DNA of 64,000 nt from Myxococcus fulvus (lineage in GTDB: Bacteria; Myxococcota; Myxococcia; Myxococcales; Myxococcaceae), in contig NZ_FOIB01000008.1 of NCBI RefSeq assembly GCF_900111765.1, positions 372,001-436,000 of the forward strand. The letters are read 5' to 3'. Position 1 is the stretch's first letter; the number at the start of each line of letters is the position of its first letter. The position numbers were made by a program, and so were the translations under genes. The notes below the pieces were generated by a model, which had not been told where the DNA came from, made no database searches, and saw only the letters and a program-made list of their open reading frames with translations. Below are positions 31,442-42,968 of this stretch, in pieces.

Positions 31442-32256
31442 ACCGCGAGCCCATGGACCTCGTTCCCGCATCCGAGTGGTCCTTCCTGTCGCTGTCCACG
31501 CTGTTCGCGCGCGCCTTTGAGGGCTACTTCGTCCCCGTGCCGGATGCCCCCCAGGCGTTCGATGCGCGCGTGCGAAGCGAGCACATCTCGTTGACGGAGA
31601 GTCGGGTCGCTCGCGTGGGTGGTGAGGCGGTGGGGCTCGTGCTGATGGCGCGACGGGGCAACGTCAGCCGGGTCGCGGGCATGGGCATCGTTCCCAGCCG
31701 AAGAGGGCAGGGCCTGGGCGGCGAGATGCTGCGTCCCTTGCTGGAATCCGCACGCGCGCGCGGAGATGCGCGGATGGTGCTCGAGGTCATCGAGCAGAAC
31801 GCGCCCGCGGTGAAGCTCTACGAGCGACTGGGCTTCCGACGCATGCGGCGACTGGTGGGCTTCACGGGGACGCCGACGCCAGAGCCTGGAGCGCTGGAGG
31901 AAGTGGACCCGCGCGAGTGTGCGAAGCTCCTGCCCGCGGGCCTGCCATGGCAGCTCGACGCGGCGACGGTGATGGGCTTGTCCTCCCCAGCGGAGGCCTT
32001 CCGACTCGGTCCCGCCTTCGTGGTGGTGGCGGATGTCGCCGCGCCCACGCTCGGTCTGCGCTCGCTGGTGGTGGAGCCCTCGGCCCGAGGAAAGGGCGCG
32101 GGTCGGAGGCTGCTGCGGGCCCTGGCCGCCGCGCATCCCGGAAAGCCCCTGGCGGTGAGCGCCATCGTCCCCGAGGGCCTGTGTGACCGCTTCTTCCTGG
32201 GCCAGGGCTTCACCTACCCGGCGCTCTCGCAGCTCGAACTGGCGCACACCTTCTGA
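31438..32256 (+). CDS. Tandem GNAT-family N-acetyltransferase
   Basis: 272 residues. Starts at ATG 31438, overlapping the LysR stop by ATGA, so the two are translated together. First GNAT domain: GMGIVPSRRGQGLGGEML, the R/Q-x-x-G-x-G/A acetyl-CoA loop, then VIEQNAPAVKLYERLGF. A second, shorter GNAT half follows: LVVEPSARGKGAGRRLL and FFLGQGF. Two-domain GNATs of this kind transfer acetyl groups to amines, often antibiotics or amino acids; the substrate is not known. Cytoplasmic. Possibly it works on the effector of the LysR regulator. Confidence 0.88.
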   Translation: MNREPMDLVPASEWSFLSLSTLFARAFEGYFVPVPDAPQAFDARVRSEHISLTESRVARVGGEAVGLVLMARRGNVSRVAGMGIVPSRRGQGLGGEMLRPLLESARARGDARMVLEVIEQNAPAVKLYERLGFRRMRRLVGFTGTPTPEPGALEEVDPRECAKLLPAGLPWQLDAATVMGLSSPAEAFRLGPAFVVVADVAAPTLGLRSLVVEPSARGKGAGRRLLRALAAAHPGKPLAVSAIVPEGLCDRFFLGQGFTYPALSQLELAHTF

Positions 32257-32435
32257 CGCGCACCCGCTCCAGGGCTGAATTGCCACCCGGAAGCTCCAGG
32301 GCTTCTGGGTAAGCCGGTCATGGAGGTCCGGTTCGCGGGCCAACCATGGGAAACAGGTGGGCAGGCAGGCGGGCTCACGAACACACTGGGCGCGGAGTGA
32401 GGAATGGAGCATGAAAGCGACCCGTCCGGTCGTTC

Positions 32436-32441
32436 TAGACT
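32436..32441 (+). promoter_or_regulatory. -10-like element of the addB-like gene
   Basis: TAGACT lies 16 nt before ATG 32452. There is no Shine-Dalgarno before that ATG, so a leaderless transcript is suggested. No convincing -35. Confidence 0.35.
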
Positions 32442-32451
32442 CCACGCATCC

Positions 32452-35400
32452 ATGGCCCGTCCCGTCCGTACCCTCCATGTGTTCCCCGACGCCAGCCGGC
32501 GTCAGGCCGCGTTGCGCGCGGAAGGGAACGCTCGGGGGCTGGCGGTGGGGCGGGATTTGCTCACCTGGGAGGAGCTGCTCGTCGCGCTGGGCGGGGCTCG
32601 CGAGCTGAACCGGCGCCCCTGTCCCGCGGTGCTGGCGCGCGCGGTGATGTCCTCGCTGGGGCCGCAGTTGGGCAACACGCACTTCGGCGAGTACGTCCGG
32701 GAGCCGGCCTTCGCGCGCGCGGGGCTGGAGGTGGTGCTGGACCTGAAGGCCGGGCGCCTGTCGCCCCGGGAGCTCCAGGACGCGGTGGAGGTCCTCCCGC
32801 CCGAGCGGCAGAAGCACGTGCGGGTGCTCGCCCGGCTGTATCACCTGTACGAGCAGAAGCTGGCGGAGCTGGGGCTCGCGGACCGCGAGGACGTGCTGCG
32901 CGGGGCTCGTGAGGCGCTGGGCCAGGGCGTGTGGCCGGTGAGCTGGGATGGCGTGGGGACGCTCGTGCTGCACGGGGTCTACGACGTGCGCCCGTCCGGC
33001 CTGGAGCTGCTGCTGGCGTTGGCGGCGGCGTGTGAGTCGCGACGCGTGACGCTCCGGGTGGAGACGCCCGTGGGCGGCTCGCCGGTGGCGGACGCGGCGC
33101 TGGCCTCGCTGTTCCGGGCCTTCGAGAACCGCGGCGAGTCCATGCCGCACGTGGACCTCTTCAAGGCGGACGTCACCTTCGAGTCCCGGCCGTTCATCGA
33201 CCTGGGTCGCTTCGCCTTCTCGCCCCGGGCGCCGCGCAATGCGCTCGAGGACGCGAAGACCCAGCCTCGCGTGTGGAGCGCGGCCACGGCGCGCGAGGAG
33301 GCGCGACTGGTGGCCAGGGACGTGCGCCGGCTCATCGCGGAAGGGGCCGCGCCGTCGGACATCGCGATTGCATACCGTGAGCTGGGCGCGGAGGCGGGGT
33401 GGCTCGCCGAGTCGCTCGGTGAGCTGGGCGTGCCGGTGCGGTTGCCCTGGGGCGAGCCACTCTCGCTGGCCGGGCCGGTGCGTCTGGCATTGGACCTGCC
33501 GCTGCTGGTGGAGGACGGCTTCCCCGCCGAGCGCGTGGCGGAGCTGGTGGGCAGTCGCTACGCGCACATCCTGTCGCGCGGAGGTCCGGAGTCGCCCGCG
33601 AGCCTCTTCGCGCTGGCCGCCGTGCGGGACGACCGACTGGGCGCGCTGCGAGGCCGTGGTGCGTACGACGTGCGCCTCGAGGGCCTCGCGCGTCGGCTCC
33701 AGGCGCTCCAGGGTGCACAGAAGAAGGACGGCAGCGCGCGCATCCAGTCGGTGCGGGTGCTGCGTGAGCGCTGCGGTCTGTTGCTGGATTACTGCCGACG
33801 CATCCCCGAGAAGGCACCCGTCGCCGAGCAGCTGGCCGCGTGGTGGCACGTGGTGGAGCGGCTGGGACTGATGGACTCCGAGGGGCCGCTGGAGTCGCGC
33901 GCGGAAGGTGGACTGGCGGAGCGGGCGCTGGACGCGCGGTCGCGTGACGAGGCCGCGCGTGAGGCGCTGCGGCAGCGCGTCCAGGGACTGCTGCGGACGA
34001 TGAAGGCGGTGGGCGGAGGCCCGGTGCTGCGCCGGCGCACGTTCGGTCGATGGCTGCGCGACGCGATGTCGGAGGCGTACCTGCCCGCGCGAGGCCCCCG
34101 GGGCGCGGCGGTGGAGGTGCTGGAGGCGGCGGAGGTGCCCGGACGCTCCTTCCGTCACCTCTTCATCGCGGGGCTCACCGAGGGACGCTTCCCGGGACGG
34201 GATGTGCCCTCGCCACTGCTCGCGGACGCGGAGCGCTCGGCGCTCAATCAGCACCTGGGCCGTGATGTGTTCCGGCTGACGGGCGGTGAGTTCGAGGACC
34301 GCGCGGCGTGGCGGCTCACCGAGGACCGCCTGCTGTTCGCCAGCGCGCTCGCCGCGGCGGAGGAGACGCTGAGCCTGTCCTTCGCGGTGGAGGGGGCGGG
34401 CGGACAGGAGCAGGTGCCGTCCTCGTTCCTGGAGGAGGTGCGTCGGCTCACCGCGCTGAAGTGGACGCCGCGCTCGTTGCCGCCCATCCCTCCGTTGGAC
34501 GAGGTGCTCACCGAGTCGGAGCTGCGGCGCTGCGTGGCGCTCGAGGTCCTCTCGTATCCGAAGCTGCGCGTCACCGAGCCGGACGCCGCGGCGCCGCTGC
34601 TCAAGCGCCACTTCGACCGCGAGGCCTGGTACTCGGGCGCGCGCGAGCTGTCCTTGGTCGAGGTGGAGCGGCTGTACTTCTTCGGCGACCCGAAGATGAA
34701 GCCCGGGAAGTACACGGGCTCGGTGGATGCCAACACGATGCGCGCGTCGCTGCGCGAGGCCTTCCGCTTCGACCTCACGCGACCGTTGTCCGCGTCCGCG
34801 CTCGCGCGCTTCGGCAACTGCGGCTTCCAGGGCTTCCTCACGTACGGCCTGAAGGTGACGGAGCCGGACCGTCCGGGCGAGGAGTTCGACGCGCGCGGGC
34901 GCGGCACCTTCTGGCACCGTGTCGTGGAGGAGGTCTTCCAGTCGCTCAAGCAGCACCAGTTGCTGGGCAAGGCGCCGGAGGAGATTCCCGAGGAGGTGCT
35001 GGACTCCGCGCTCCAGTCCGCGGTGGCGCACTTCGAGAAGTTCCACCACGTGGGGCATCCCGCGCTGTGGAAGCTGGCGCACGAGCGCGCTCGGGCGATG
35101 GCGCGTCGCATCCTGGTGGACGAGCGGCGCGGGCTGCCCTTCGAGCGGATGGTGCCGGAGGGCTTCGAGCTCCAGTTCGGCCCCGCCGCCGAGGACGACC
35201 GGTGGCGCCACGTCATGTTGCCCATCGACGGGGACGCCATCGTCTTCGAGGGGAAGATCGACCGGCTCGACGTGTCCGGCTCGGAGGTGGGCGTCATCGA
35301 CTACAAGTCCGGGCGCCTGGACAAGAACGAGCTGAAGAAGCGGCTGCTCACGTCCGACTTCCAACTGCCGCTGTACCTCTTCGCCGCGCGGGAGAGTGGC

Positions 35401-35691
35401 CACCAGAACGCGAGCCAGGCCGCGTGGTTCTCGCTGCGCACGGGCAACACCATCCACCTGTCGGAGGTGGTCCCCGCGCAGGAGCTGGACGAGCTGTTGT
35501 CCACGGACCCCGAAGTGCGCGCGAAGGTGGCGGAGAAGGAAGGCGGGCGCAACCTGCCCAACGCCGTGGAGTCGCTGGTGCGCACGCTTCGCGAGGGCCA
35601 GTTCGCCGCGCGGCCCCAGGACTGTGGCTCCTGCGGGTTCCGCGCCGTGTGCCGCATCACCGAGCGACGGATGACGGAGGAGGGGAGTTGA
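32452..35691 (+). CDS. addB: AddB-like helicase/Fe-S nuclease subunit
   Basis: 1079 residues from ATG 32452 (an in-frame ATG at 32404 has a crowded GAGGA and is the alternative). The N-terminal ~700 residues have the layout of an inactivated helicase (VFPDASRR, LLTWEELL, AYRELGAEAGWLAESL) without a Walker A, as in AddB. The C-terminus is a PD-(D/E)XK nuclease: FWHRVVEEVF, then D937 in FEGKIDRLD and D950/K952 in VIDYKSG, followed by DFQLPLYL. Four cysteines, C790 (FGNCGFQGF) and C1058-x2-C1061-x5-C1067 (CGSCGFRAVC), match the Fe-S cluster of AddB. With the next gene it should form a double-strand-break end-processing complex that feeds RecA. TTGA overlap with the AddA-like gene. Confidence 0.85.
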   Translation: MARPVRTLHVFPDASRRQAALRAEGNARGLAVGRDLLTWEELLVALGGARELNRRPCPAVLARAVMSSLGPQLGNTHFGEYVREPAFARAGLEVVLDLKAGRLSPRELQDAVEVLPPERQKHVRVLARLYHLYEQKLAELGLADREDVLRGAREALGQGVWPVSWDGVGTLVLHGVYDVRPSGLELLLALAAACESRRVTLRVETPVGGSPVADAALASLFRAFENRGESMPHVDLFKADVTFESRPFIDLGRFAFSPRAPRNALEDAKTQPRVWSAATAREEARLVARDVRRLIAEGAAPSDIAIAYRELGAEAGWLAESLGELGVPVRLPWGEPLSLAGPVRLALDLPLLVEDGFPAERVAELVGSRYAHILSRGGPESPASLFALAAVRDDRLGALRGRGAYDVRLEGLARRLQALQGAQKKDGSARIQSVRVLRERCGLLLDYCRRIPEKAPVAEQLAAWWHVVERLGLMDSEGPLESRAEGGLAERALDARSRDEAAREALRQRVQGLLRTMKAVGGGPVLRRRTFGRWLRDAMSEAYLPARGPRGAAVEVLEAAEVPGRSFRHLFIAGLTEGRFPGRDVPSPLLADAERSALNQHLGRDVFRLTGGEFEDRAAWRLTEDRLLFASALAAAEETLSLSFAVEGAGGQEQVPSSFLEEVRRLTALKWTPRSLPPIPPLDEVLTESELRRCVALEVLSYPKLRVTEPDAAAPLLKRHFDREAWYSGARELSLVEVERLYFFGDPKMKPGKYTGSVDANTMRASLREAFRFDLTRPLSASALARFGNCGFQGFLTYGLKVTEPDRPGEEFDARGRGTFWHRVVEEVFQSLKQHQLLGKAPEEIPEEVLDSALQSAVAHFEKFHHVGHPALWKLAHERARAMARRILVDERRGLPFERMVPEGFELQFGPAAEDDRWRHVMLPIDGDAIVFEGKIDRLDVSGSEVGVIDYKSGRLDKNELKKRLLTSDFQLPLYLFAARESGHQNASQAAWFSLRTGNTIHLSEVVPAQELDELLSTDPEVRAKVAEKEGGRNLPNAVESLVRTLREGQFAARPQDCGSCGFRAVCRITERRMTEEGS

Positions 35692-38600
35692 GCACGGCCC
35701 CTTCCATCCTCGCGCTGGAGCGCAACCTGGCGCTCATGGCGGGCGCCGGCGCGGGCAAGACGTACAGCCTGGTGACGATGACGCTGCACCTGCTCGCGGG
35801 CGCGCGCGAGGCGGGTGGCCCCTTGCGTCCCGCGCGGCTGTGCATGCTGACCTTCACCGACAAGGCCGCGGCGGAGATGCGCGCGCGCCTGCGGATGCGC
35901 CTGGATGGGCTGGCACAGGGCGAGGCGAAGCTGGACCAGGAGGTGGAGCTGCGCGCCTCGCTCTCCCGGCTGGACCGCCCGTTCCCGTTGCCCGAGGCGT
36001 GGCGACAGCTGCGCGAGGAGATGGGCGCGGCCACGGTGGGCACGTTCCACTCGCTCTGCGGTCAGTTGCTGCGACGCGCGCCGCCGGCGGTGGGCATCGA
36101 CCCGAGCTTCGAGGTGCTCGACGAGCTCGAGGCGTCCAGCCTGGTGCAGGACGTGTGCGAGCGCGTCGTGCTGGATGCGCTGGAGGCGGGTGACGCGCAG
36201 GTGCGTGAGCTGTGTCAGGAGCTGGGGTTCTCCGGCTCCGGGTTCTCCGATGGCCTGGTCGCCGCGCTGGTGTCGGTCTACGGCAAGCTGCGTGAGGAGG
36301 GGCTGCGCGCGGCCTCCGCGGCGGTGGCCGACGTGGCGCAGGCCCGCGAGGAGTTCGACGAAGCGCTGAAGGAGTGCCTGCGCCTGTGCATGGAGGTGCG
36401 GGCGCTGGACGCCAAGGGCGAGTGGAGCCAGTTGGTGGGCGCGCTGGAGAAGGCGCTCAACGGGATGACGGCGGAGAACTTCCAGAAGGGAGACCGCTAC
36501 CCGTGGCTGCGCGCCTGCTTCGCGACGGACACGCGCAACATCGCGCGGCTCAGCAAGGGCGCCGCGGGCCCGGTGCGCGAGCTGTACTGGCGCATCTACA
36601 AGGGCAAGACGGACGGCTCGGTGCGCATGCTCGTCGACGCGTGGGCGGCGTGGCACACCGCGCCCTTCGAGGCGACCTTCCGCGAGCTGCTCGGCCGCGT
36701 GGAGACCCGGCACGACGCGGAGTTCTCGCGCCGCAACGTGTTCGACTTCACCTCGCTGCTCGTCAAGGCGCGCGACCTGCTGAGGGACCATCCCGAGTTC
36801 CGTCGGCAGGTGCAGGAGCGCGTGGGTGCCCTGCTGGTGGACGAGTTCCAGGACACCAACCGGCTCCAGCTGGAGCTGGTGCTGCTGCTCGCGGAGCAGC
36901 GCGAGGGTGGGCCTCGTGAGCTGACGGCGGAGATGGACCTGCCATCCGCGCTGCCGTTGGAGCCCGCGTTCCTCTGCGCGGTGGGAGACCGCAAGCAGTC
37001 CATCTACGAGTTCCGTGGCGCGGACGTCTCCGTCTTCACGCTGCTGTCGAAGAAGGTGGAGGAGGAGGGCGGCACGCGCGGCTTCCTCCAGCACAACCGC
37101 CGCTCGGTGCCGGGGCTGTTGTCCTTCTTCAACCACGCCTTCGCCGGGGTGCTGGTGGCGGCGGACTCGCATGCGCCCCGTCCGTTCGAGGTCGTCTACG
37201 TCCCCGAGGAGGACGACCTGTCGCCCGTGCGCGCCTCGCTCACCGAGGCCCCCGTGGTGGAGCGACTCCACCTGGAGGAGCAGGAGACGGCCGGAGACCT
37301 GCGGTGGCTGGACGCGGACTGCACCGCGAGACGGCTGCGCATCCTGCTCGCGCCCGGCGCGCTCCCCACGGTGGCTCGCGAGGATGGCGAGGGCTCACGT
37401 CCCGCGCGCGGTGGCGACGTGGCGATGCTCTTCCGGACCTTCACGCACCTGGAGGTGTACCGGCAGGCGCTCATCCGCCACGGCGTGCCGCACCGGGTGC
37501 TGCGCGGACGCGGGTTCTACGGCGCGCAGGAGGTGCTGGACCTGGCCTCGCTGCTGGCGCTGCTGGCGGACACGGAGGACGCGCTCGCCTTCGCCGCCGT
37601 CTTGCGCTCGCCGCTCGTGGGCCTGTCGGACGCGACCTTGTTCCTGCTCGCCGGGGAGCAGCCGCTGTCGCTGGCGTCGCCTCGACTGACGGATGACGAG
37701 GTGCTCGCCACCTTGCCGGAGCGTGAGCGACAGCGCCTGAAGACCTTCCTGGAGGCACTGCCCGCGCTGTGCCGGGAGCGGGACAGGTTGGGTGTGAGGG
37801 AGCTGTTGCTCTCCGCGCTGGACCTGACGGGCTACCGCGAGGCGCTCGCGGGCTCTCCCTATGCGGAGCAGGCGAGCGCCAACGTGGAGAAGCTGCTCGC
37901 GCTGGCCTCGCGTCGCGACGAGCGGGGCTCGGGCGGGTGCGTGGCCTTCGCCCGCGAGCTGCGCATGCTGGCCGAGTCCTCTCCGAACGAAGCGCAGGCG
38001 GACCTGCTCGACGCCGGAGATCCGCGCGCGGTGCAGCTGCTCACCATCCACCGCGCCAAGGGCCTGGAGTGGCCCATCGTCGTCGTACCCGGCATGGGCG
38101 GTCGACGCCGGAGCACCTCCGCCCGCGCGCACTTCGAGCGCTCGCACGGCATCGCCCTGCGCCCCTGGGTGCCGGACTCGCTGGACGGCTACACGTCCAA
38201 TCGCTTCGAGGCGGTGCGCCAGGAGCTGAAGGCCCGCGAGGACGCCGAGTATCGCCGCCTGCTCTACGTGGCCCTCACCCGCGCCAGGGACTTGCTGGTG
38301 CTCTCCGGTGGCGAGGAGCCACGTGCGGGCAAGGATTCGTGGTGGCACCTCGTCGACGCCCGGCTGGAGGACGTCACCACGCGCGAGCTCGTCACGGACG
38401 TGGACGTGGACGAGCTGCCTCCGCCCAGGGACCCGGAGCCGCCCGGGCCCGAGGAGATGGCGCGCGCGGGTGCACGTGTGGAGGCCGCGCTGCTGCGCGT
38501 GCGCGGCGGCACGCTGGACCTCGCCGAGTCCTCGGCGTCCCTCAGCGCGCCGGTGAGCTCGGTGCAGGACTTCATCACCTGCCCGCGTCGCTTCCACTAC

Positions 38601-39347
38601 GTGCACCGCCTGGGCCTGCGCGGCGCGCCCTGGCCGTGGGAGGTGGCGCCGCGGGAGACCCCGCTCGTCGTCGAGCCGGAGGGCTGGCTCCCCGAGCGCA
38701 GCCCCGCGGAGCGGGTGCGCCATCTGCTGAGCGCCTCGGACCTGCGGCTGTGCTCGGCCCGTGACGTGGACGTCACGGAGCGCCGCGCGCACCTGGAGGC
38801 CTTGCTGCGCGAGGCGGGCGCATTGGCCGAGGACCCGGGCATGGAGGCGGTCCTGGGCACGGCGGAGCGCTGGCTCGCCACCGACTTCGCCCGGATGCTG
38901 GCGGAGTCCCCGCCGCGCGGCGTGCACCGGGGCCTGGCCTTCACCCTGGTGGTGGACGAGGGCATCTCCCTGGAGGGTGAGATGGATGTCCTCTGGGAGT
39001 CACCTCGCGGCGAGGCGGTGGTGGTGACCTACAAGTCGGGTGGACGGCATCCGTTGGGAGCGGCCGCGTACGCCCACGAGCTGGACGCGCTGGAGCTGGC
39101 GGCGCGACGGATGGTGCGAGCGGGCGTCCCCGTGCGTGTGGGCGTCGTCTTCCTGGGGGAGGAGCGGCCGGAGCCCGAGTGGCGGGCGGACGCGGCGCGC
39201 CCCGAGGAGGCCGCCAGGCGGCTCGCGGACGCGACCCGGGCGTTGGCACGGGGGGAGGTGCGTGGCGCCTGGGTGGGACGAGAGAGGGCGACCTGCCAGG
39301 CCCTGCATTGTGGCTTCTCGGAACACTGTCACCCGGCCCCTCCCGCG

Positions 39348-39353
<6 letters not shown>
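35688..39353 (+). CDS. addA: AddA-like UvrD helicase with C-terminal Fe-S nuclease-like domain
   Basis: 1221 residues from TTG 35688, which overlaps the AddB stop, with GGAGGGGAG before it. Superfamily 1 helicase motifs: MAGAGAGKTYSL (Walker A K24), TFTDKAAAEMRARL, LVDEFQDTN (Walker B), VGDRKQSIYEFRGAD, LLTIHRAKGLEWPIV and LLYVALTRARDLLVL. The C-terminus (~960-1221) has GEMDVL with D1100, but the expected D-Y-K is T1114-Y-K, so one metal-binding acid is missing. Four cysteines, C965 (TCPRRF), C1203, C1208 and C1214, have the Cas4/AddB Fe-S spacing, unusual for an AddA. Cytoplasmic, with AddB. Confidence 0.88.
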
Positions 39354-40676
<1,323 letters not shown>

Positions 40677-40682
40677 GACGGG

Positions 40683-40717
40683 CCACACCCTCGGAGAAAC
40701 TCCCACCGAGGGTGTGG
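40683..40717 (+). terminator. purA terminator hairpin
   Basis: CCACACCCTCGG (40683-40694) pairs perfectly with CCGAGGGTGTGG (40706-40717), loop 11 nt, six bases past the stop codon. 12-bp stem, the longest in the window; no T run. Confidence 0.75.
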
Positions 40718-40724
40718 GCGCATC

Positions 40725-40753
40725 GTGACGTCGTCCCCGGTTTCTGCTACGGC
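40725..40753 (+). promoter_or_regulatory. Promoter of the TPR protein gene
   Basis: GTGACG (40725-40730), 17-nt spacer, TGC-TACGGC with hexamer at 40748-40753 (extended -10). Gives a leader of about 20 nt containing GGGGGA before ATG 40781. Confidence 0.4.
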
Positions 40754-40780
40754 AACCGGTGCAACCCCTTGGGGGACGTC

Positions 40781-42469
40781 ATGCACCTGGTACGCAAGTC
40801 CGTCATCGTCCTGTCCGCGGTGCTGCTGCTCGGTGCCGCGGAGCCCTCCGAGCCCGCCCGGGCCGCCTTCGCTCGCGGAGAGTCCGCCCTGGGCGCGGGC
40901 CGCCTGGACGAGGCCGCCGCCGCGTACCGTGAAGCGCTGGCCGCCACCCCGGGCTATGCCCCCGCGCTCAACGGCCTGGGCAGCGTGGCCTTCCGACAGG
41001 GCAAGCTGAAGGACGCCATCGCGCGTTTCGGCGAGGCCACGCAGGCGGACCCGCTCCACAAGATGGCGTACTTCAACCTGGGCTATGCCGCGCGCAAGGC
41101 CGGGGACGCCGCCACCGCCGCCCGCGCCTACGGGCGCTATGTCGAGCTCGAGCCGGACGACGCGGATGGCTACTACGGCCTCGCGGAGAGCCACCGCCAG
41201 CTCGGCGACAAGCCCCAGGCCATCGCCGCGTATCAGGGTTACATCGCCCGGGAGAACCGGCCCTCCGAGCAGATCTGGGTCCAGAAGGCGCGCGGCTACC
41301 TGAAGTCGCTCGGCGCCTCGCCCCTGCCGCCCGAGTCCTCGAAGCCGCTCCCGCGCGTCGCCCCGCCTGCGACGAGCACGCTCGGCGCCTCGCCCGAGTC
41401 CTCGAAGCCGCTTCCGCGCGTCGCCGAAGCGCCGCCTCCGACGAGCACCCTCGGCGGCTCGCCCGAGTCCTCGAAGCCGCTGCCTCATGTCGCCGAGGCG
41501 CCGCCTGCGACGAGCACCCTGGGCGGCTCGCCCGAGACGCCGAAGCCGCTTCCGCGCGTCGTCGCGGCACCGACAACGATGAGCACCCTGGGCGTCGCGC
41601 CGGTGACGCCTCCCTCGCGGGCGACGGCCGACGGCGCGGACCTGCGCGAGAAGGGGACGCCCCCGAGCGGCGCAGTGGCCCCGTCCGCCGCGACGCCCTC
41701 GGCGCAGGAGCCGGTGCCCTTCCCGTCGAAACCCTCGGCCGAAATCACGCAGGCGCGCACACCGAACCCCGCGCTGGCGGCGGCGCGCATCCGCGACGGC
41801 GATGCGCTGATGAAGGAGCGCCGCTACCGCGAGGCGGCCTTCGCGTTCCTGGATGCGTCGCACGCGGACGAGGGCCACGTGGAGGCCTTGTTCAAGCTGG
41901 GCAACGCGCTGGCGGTGCTCGGCTACTACGGGCAGGCGGTGGAGAAGTGGGAGTCCGCCATCCAGCTCACGAAGGACGCGGCCATCCGTCAGAGCGCGCA
42001 GGACAACATCGCGCGAGCGCGCACGAAGATGGCGCAGTCGGGCGCCTCTCCGCAGGCGGCGGGACAGGCCCCGGGCTCCGGACCTGTCGCGGAGACGACA
42101 CGGGCGCAGGCCCGGAGGGCCTATGAGCAGGGCGTGCAGCGCATCGGCTCGCGCGACTTCGCCACGGCGCTGACGCACCTGACCCAGGCCATCCAGTTGG
42201 AGCCGATGCTCGCGGTGGCCTACACCGCGCGCGGCAGCGCCAACATCGGCCTGCGTCGCTACGCGGAGGCCGCGGCGGACTATCAGTTCGCGATGGAGCT
42301 GGAGCCCCAGGCCGCGTCCCCCCTGTACGGGTTGGCCGAGTCCTACCGCGCCCTGGGTCGCAACGCGGAGGCGCGGGGGCTCTACGAGCGCTATGCCGCC
42401 TCGTCGGCCGCGGACGTCCGTCCCCAGCTCCAGGAGGAATCCCGACAGAAGGCCGTGAAGCTGCGTTGA
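40781..42469 (+). CDS. Exported TPR protein with a Pro-rich repeat linker
   Basis: 562 residues, ATG 40781 with GGGGGAC upstream. Signal peptide VIVLSAVLLLGAA. Two TPR blocks: ~25-165 (ALNGLGSVAFRQGKLKDAIARFGEATQ, MAYFNLGYAARKAGD) and ~330-560 (FKLGNALAVLGYYGQAVEKWESAI, AYTARGSANIGLRRYAEAAADYQFAMELEP). Between them a ~150-residue linker with four repeats like ESSKPLPRVAEAPPPTSTLG. TPRs bind partner proteins; this one likely sits in the periplasm or envelope. It follows purA with separate terminator and promoter, and no functional partner is evident next to it. Confidence 0.8.
   Translation: MHLVRKSVIVLSAVLLLGAAEPSEPARAAFARGESALGAGRLDEAAAAYREALAATPGYAPALNGLGSVAFRQGKLKDAIARFGEATQADPLHKMAYFNLGYAARKAGDAATAARAYGRYVELEPDDADGYYGLAESHRQLGDKPQAIAAYQGYIARENRPSEQIWVQKARGYLKSLGASPLPPESSKPLPRVAPPATSTLGASPESSKPLPRVAEAPPPTSTLGGSPESSKPLPHVAEAPPATSTLGGSPETPKPLPRVVAAPTTMSTLGVAPVTPPSRATADGADLREKGTPPSGAVAPSAATPSAQEPVPFPSKPSAEITQARTPNPALAAARIRDGDALMKERRYREAAFAFLDASHADEGHVEALFKLGNALAVLGYYGQAVEKWESAIQLTKDAAIRQSAQDNIARARTKMAQSGASPQAAGQAPGSGPVAETTRAQARRAYEQGVQRIGSRDFATALTHLTQAIQLEPMLAVAYTARGSANIGLRRYAEAAADYQFAMELEPQAASPLYGLAESYRALGRNAEARGLYERYAASSAADVRPQLQEESRQKAVKLR
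41331..41606 (+). repeat. Four imperfect ~66-69-bp tandem repeats encoding a Pro-rich linker
   Basis: Each starts with CCCGAGTCCTCGAAGCCGCT or a close variant and encodes ESSKPLPRVA-x-APP-x-TSTLGGSP. In frame; a likely site of copy-number change. Confidence 0.75.
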
Positions 42470-42532
42470 CCGGCGGCCAGGCGTGGCAGGGCGCCGGTAG
42501 ACCCTGTCAGCCCCAAGCATTAATTTGGAGGC

Positions 42533-42964
42533 ATGACCGGGCGCGATGCGGAGATGCACGGACGGCAGGTCTTCCGCCCACGTCGGAGCCTCTCGGCTGC
42601 GATGGCGGCGGCGGGTCTGCTCTGGGTGGCGGTGCTGCTCTACCTCTTCAAGTTCGAAGGGGTGCCGCTGAAGACCTTCCTCTCGGCGGGCTTCTTCATC
42701 CTCTTCTTCGGCGTCTCGCTCGCGTACTACGCACGCACGCTCATCGTCGTGGACGCCCGGGGCATCACCTACCGGGGCATGGTGCGCACCCGGCGCTTCG
42801 CGTTCTCGGACATCCGCAACGTGGACGTGCTACCGGGCCCCGTCACCGTCTACGCCATCCGTGGACAGTGGGGATTCGTGCACTTCACCAGCTTCTTCCT
42901 GCACCACCAGACGCTCGCCCGGATTCTCGTCGAACGCGCGGGGTTGGCGCCGCTGCCGGGTTGA
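42533..42964 (+). CDS. Small membrane protein with bacterial PH-like domain
   Basis: 143 residues from ATG 42533 with TTGGAGGC before it. Two membrane helices (~23-42 and ~47-66), then a short beta-rich domain: TLIVVDARGITYRGMVRTRRFAFSDIRNVDVLPG, the strand order of bacterial PH-like domains (DUF2244/YdbS-like). Inner membrane with the domain in the cytoplasm. No known role. Convergent with the FHA gene, four bases between the stops. Confidence 0.7.
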   Translation: MTGRDAEMHGRQVFRPRRSLSAAMAAAGLLWVAVLLYLFKFEGVPLKTFLSAGFFILFFGVSLAYYARTLIVVDARGITYRGMVRTRRFAFSDIRNVDVLPGPVTVYAIRGQWGFVHFTSFFLHHQTLARILVERAGLAPLPG

Positions 42965-42968
42965 CGCG

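Noticed and set aside
30973-35457. 1494-codon open frame opposite the AddB-like gene
   Set aside because: Overlaps four well-supported plus-strand genes and has no recognisable motif.
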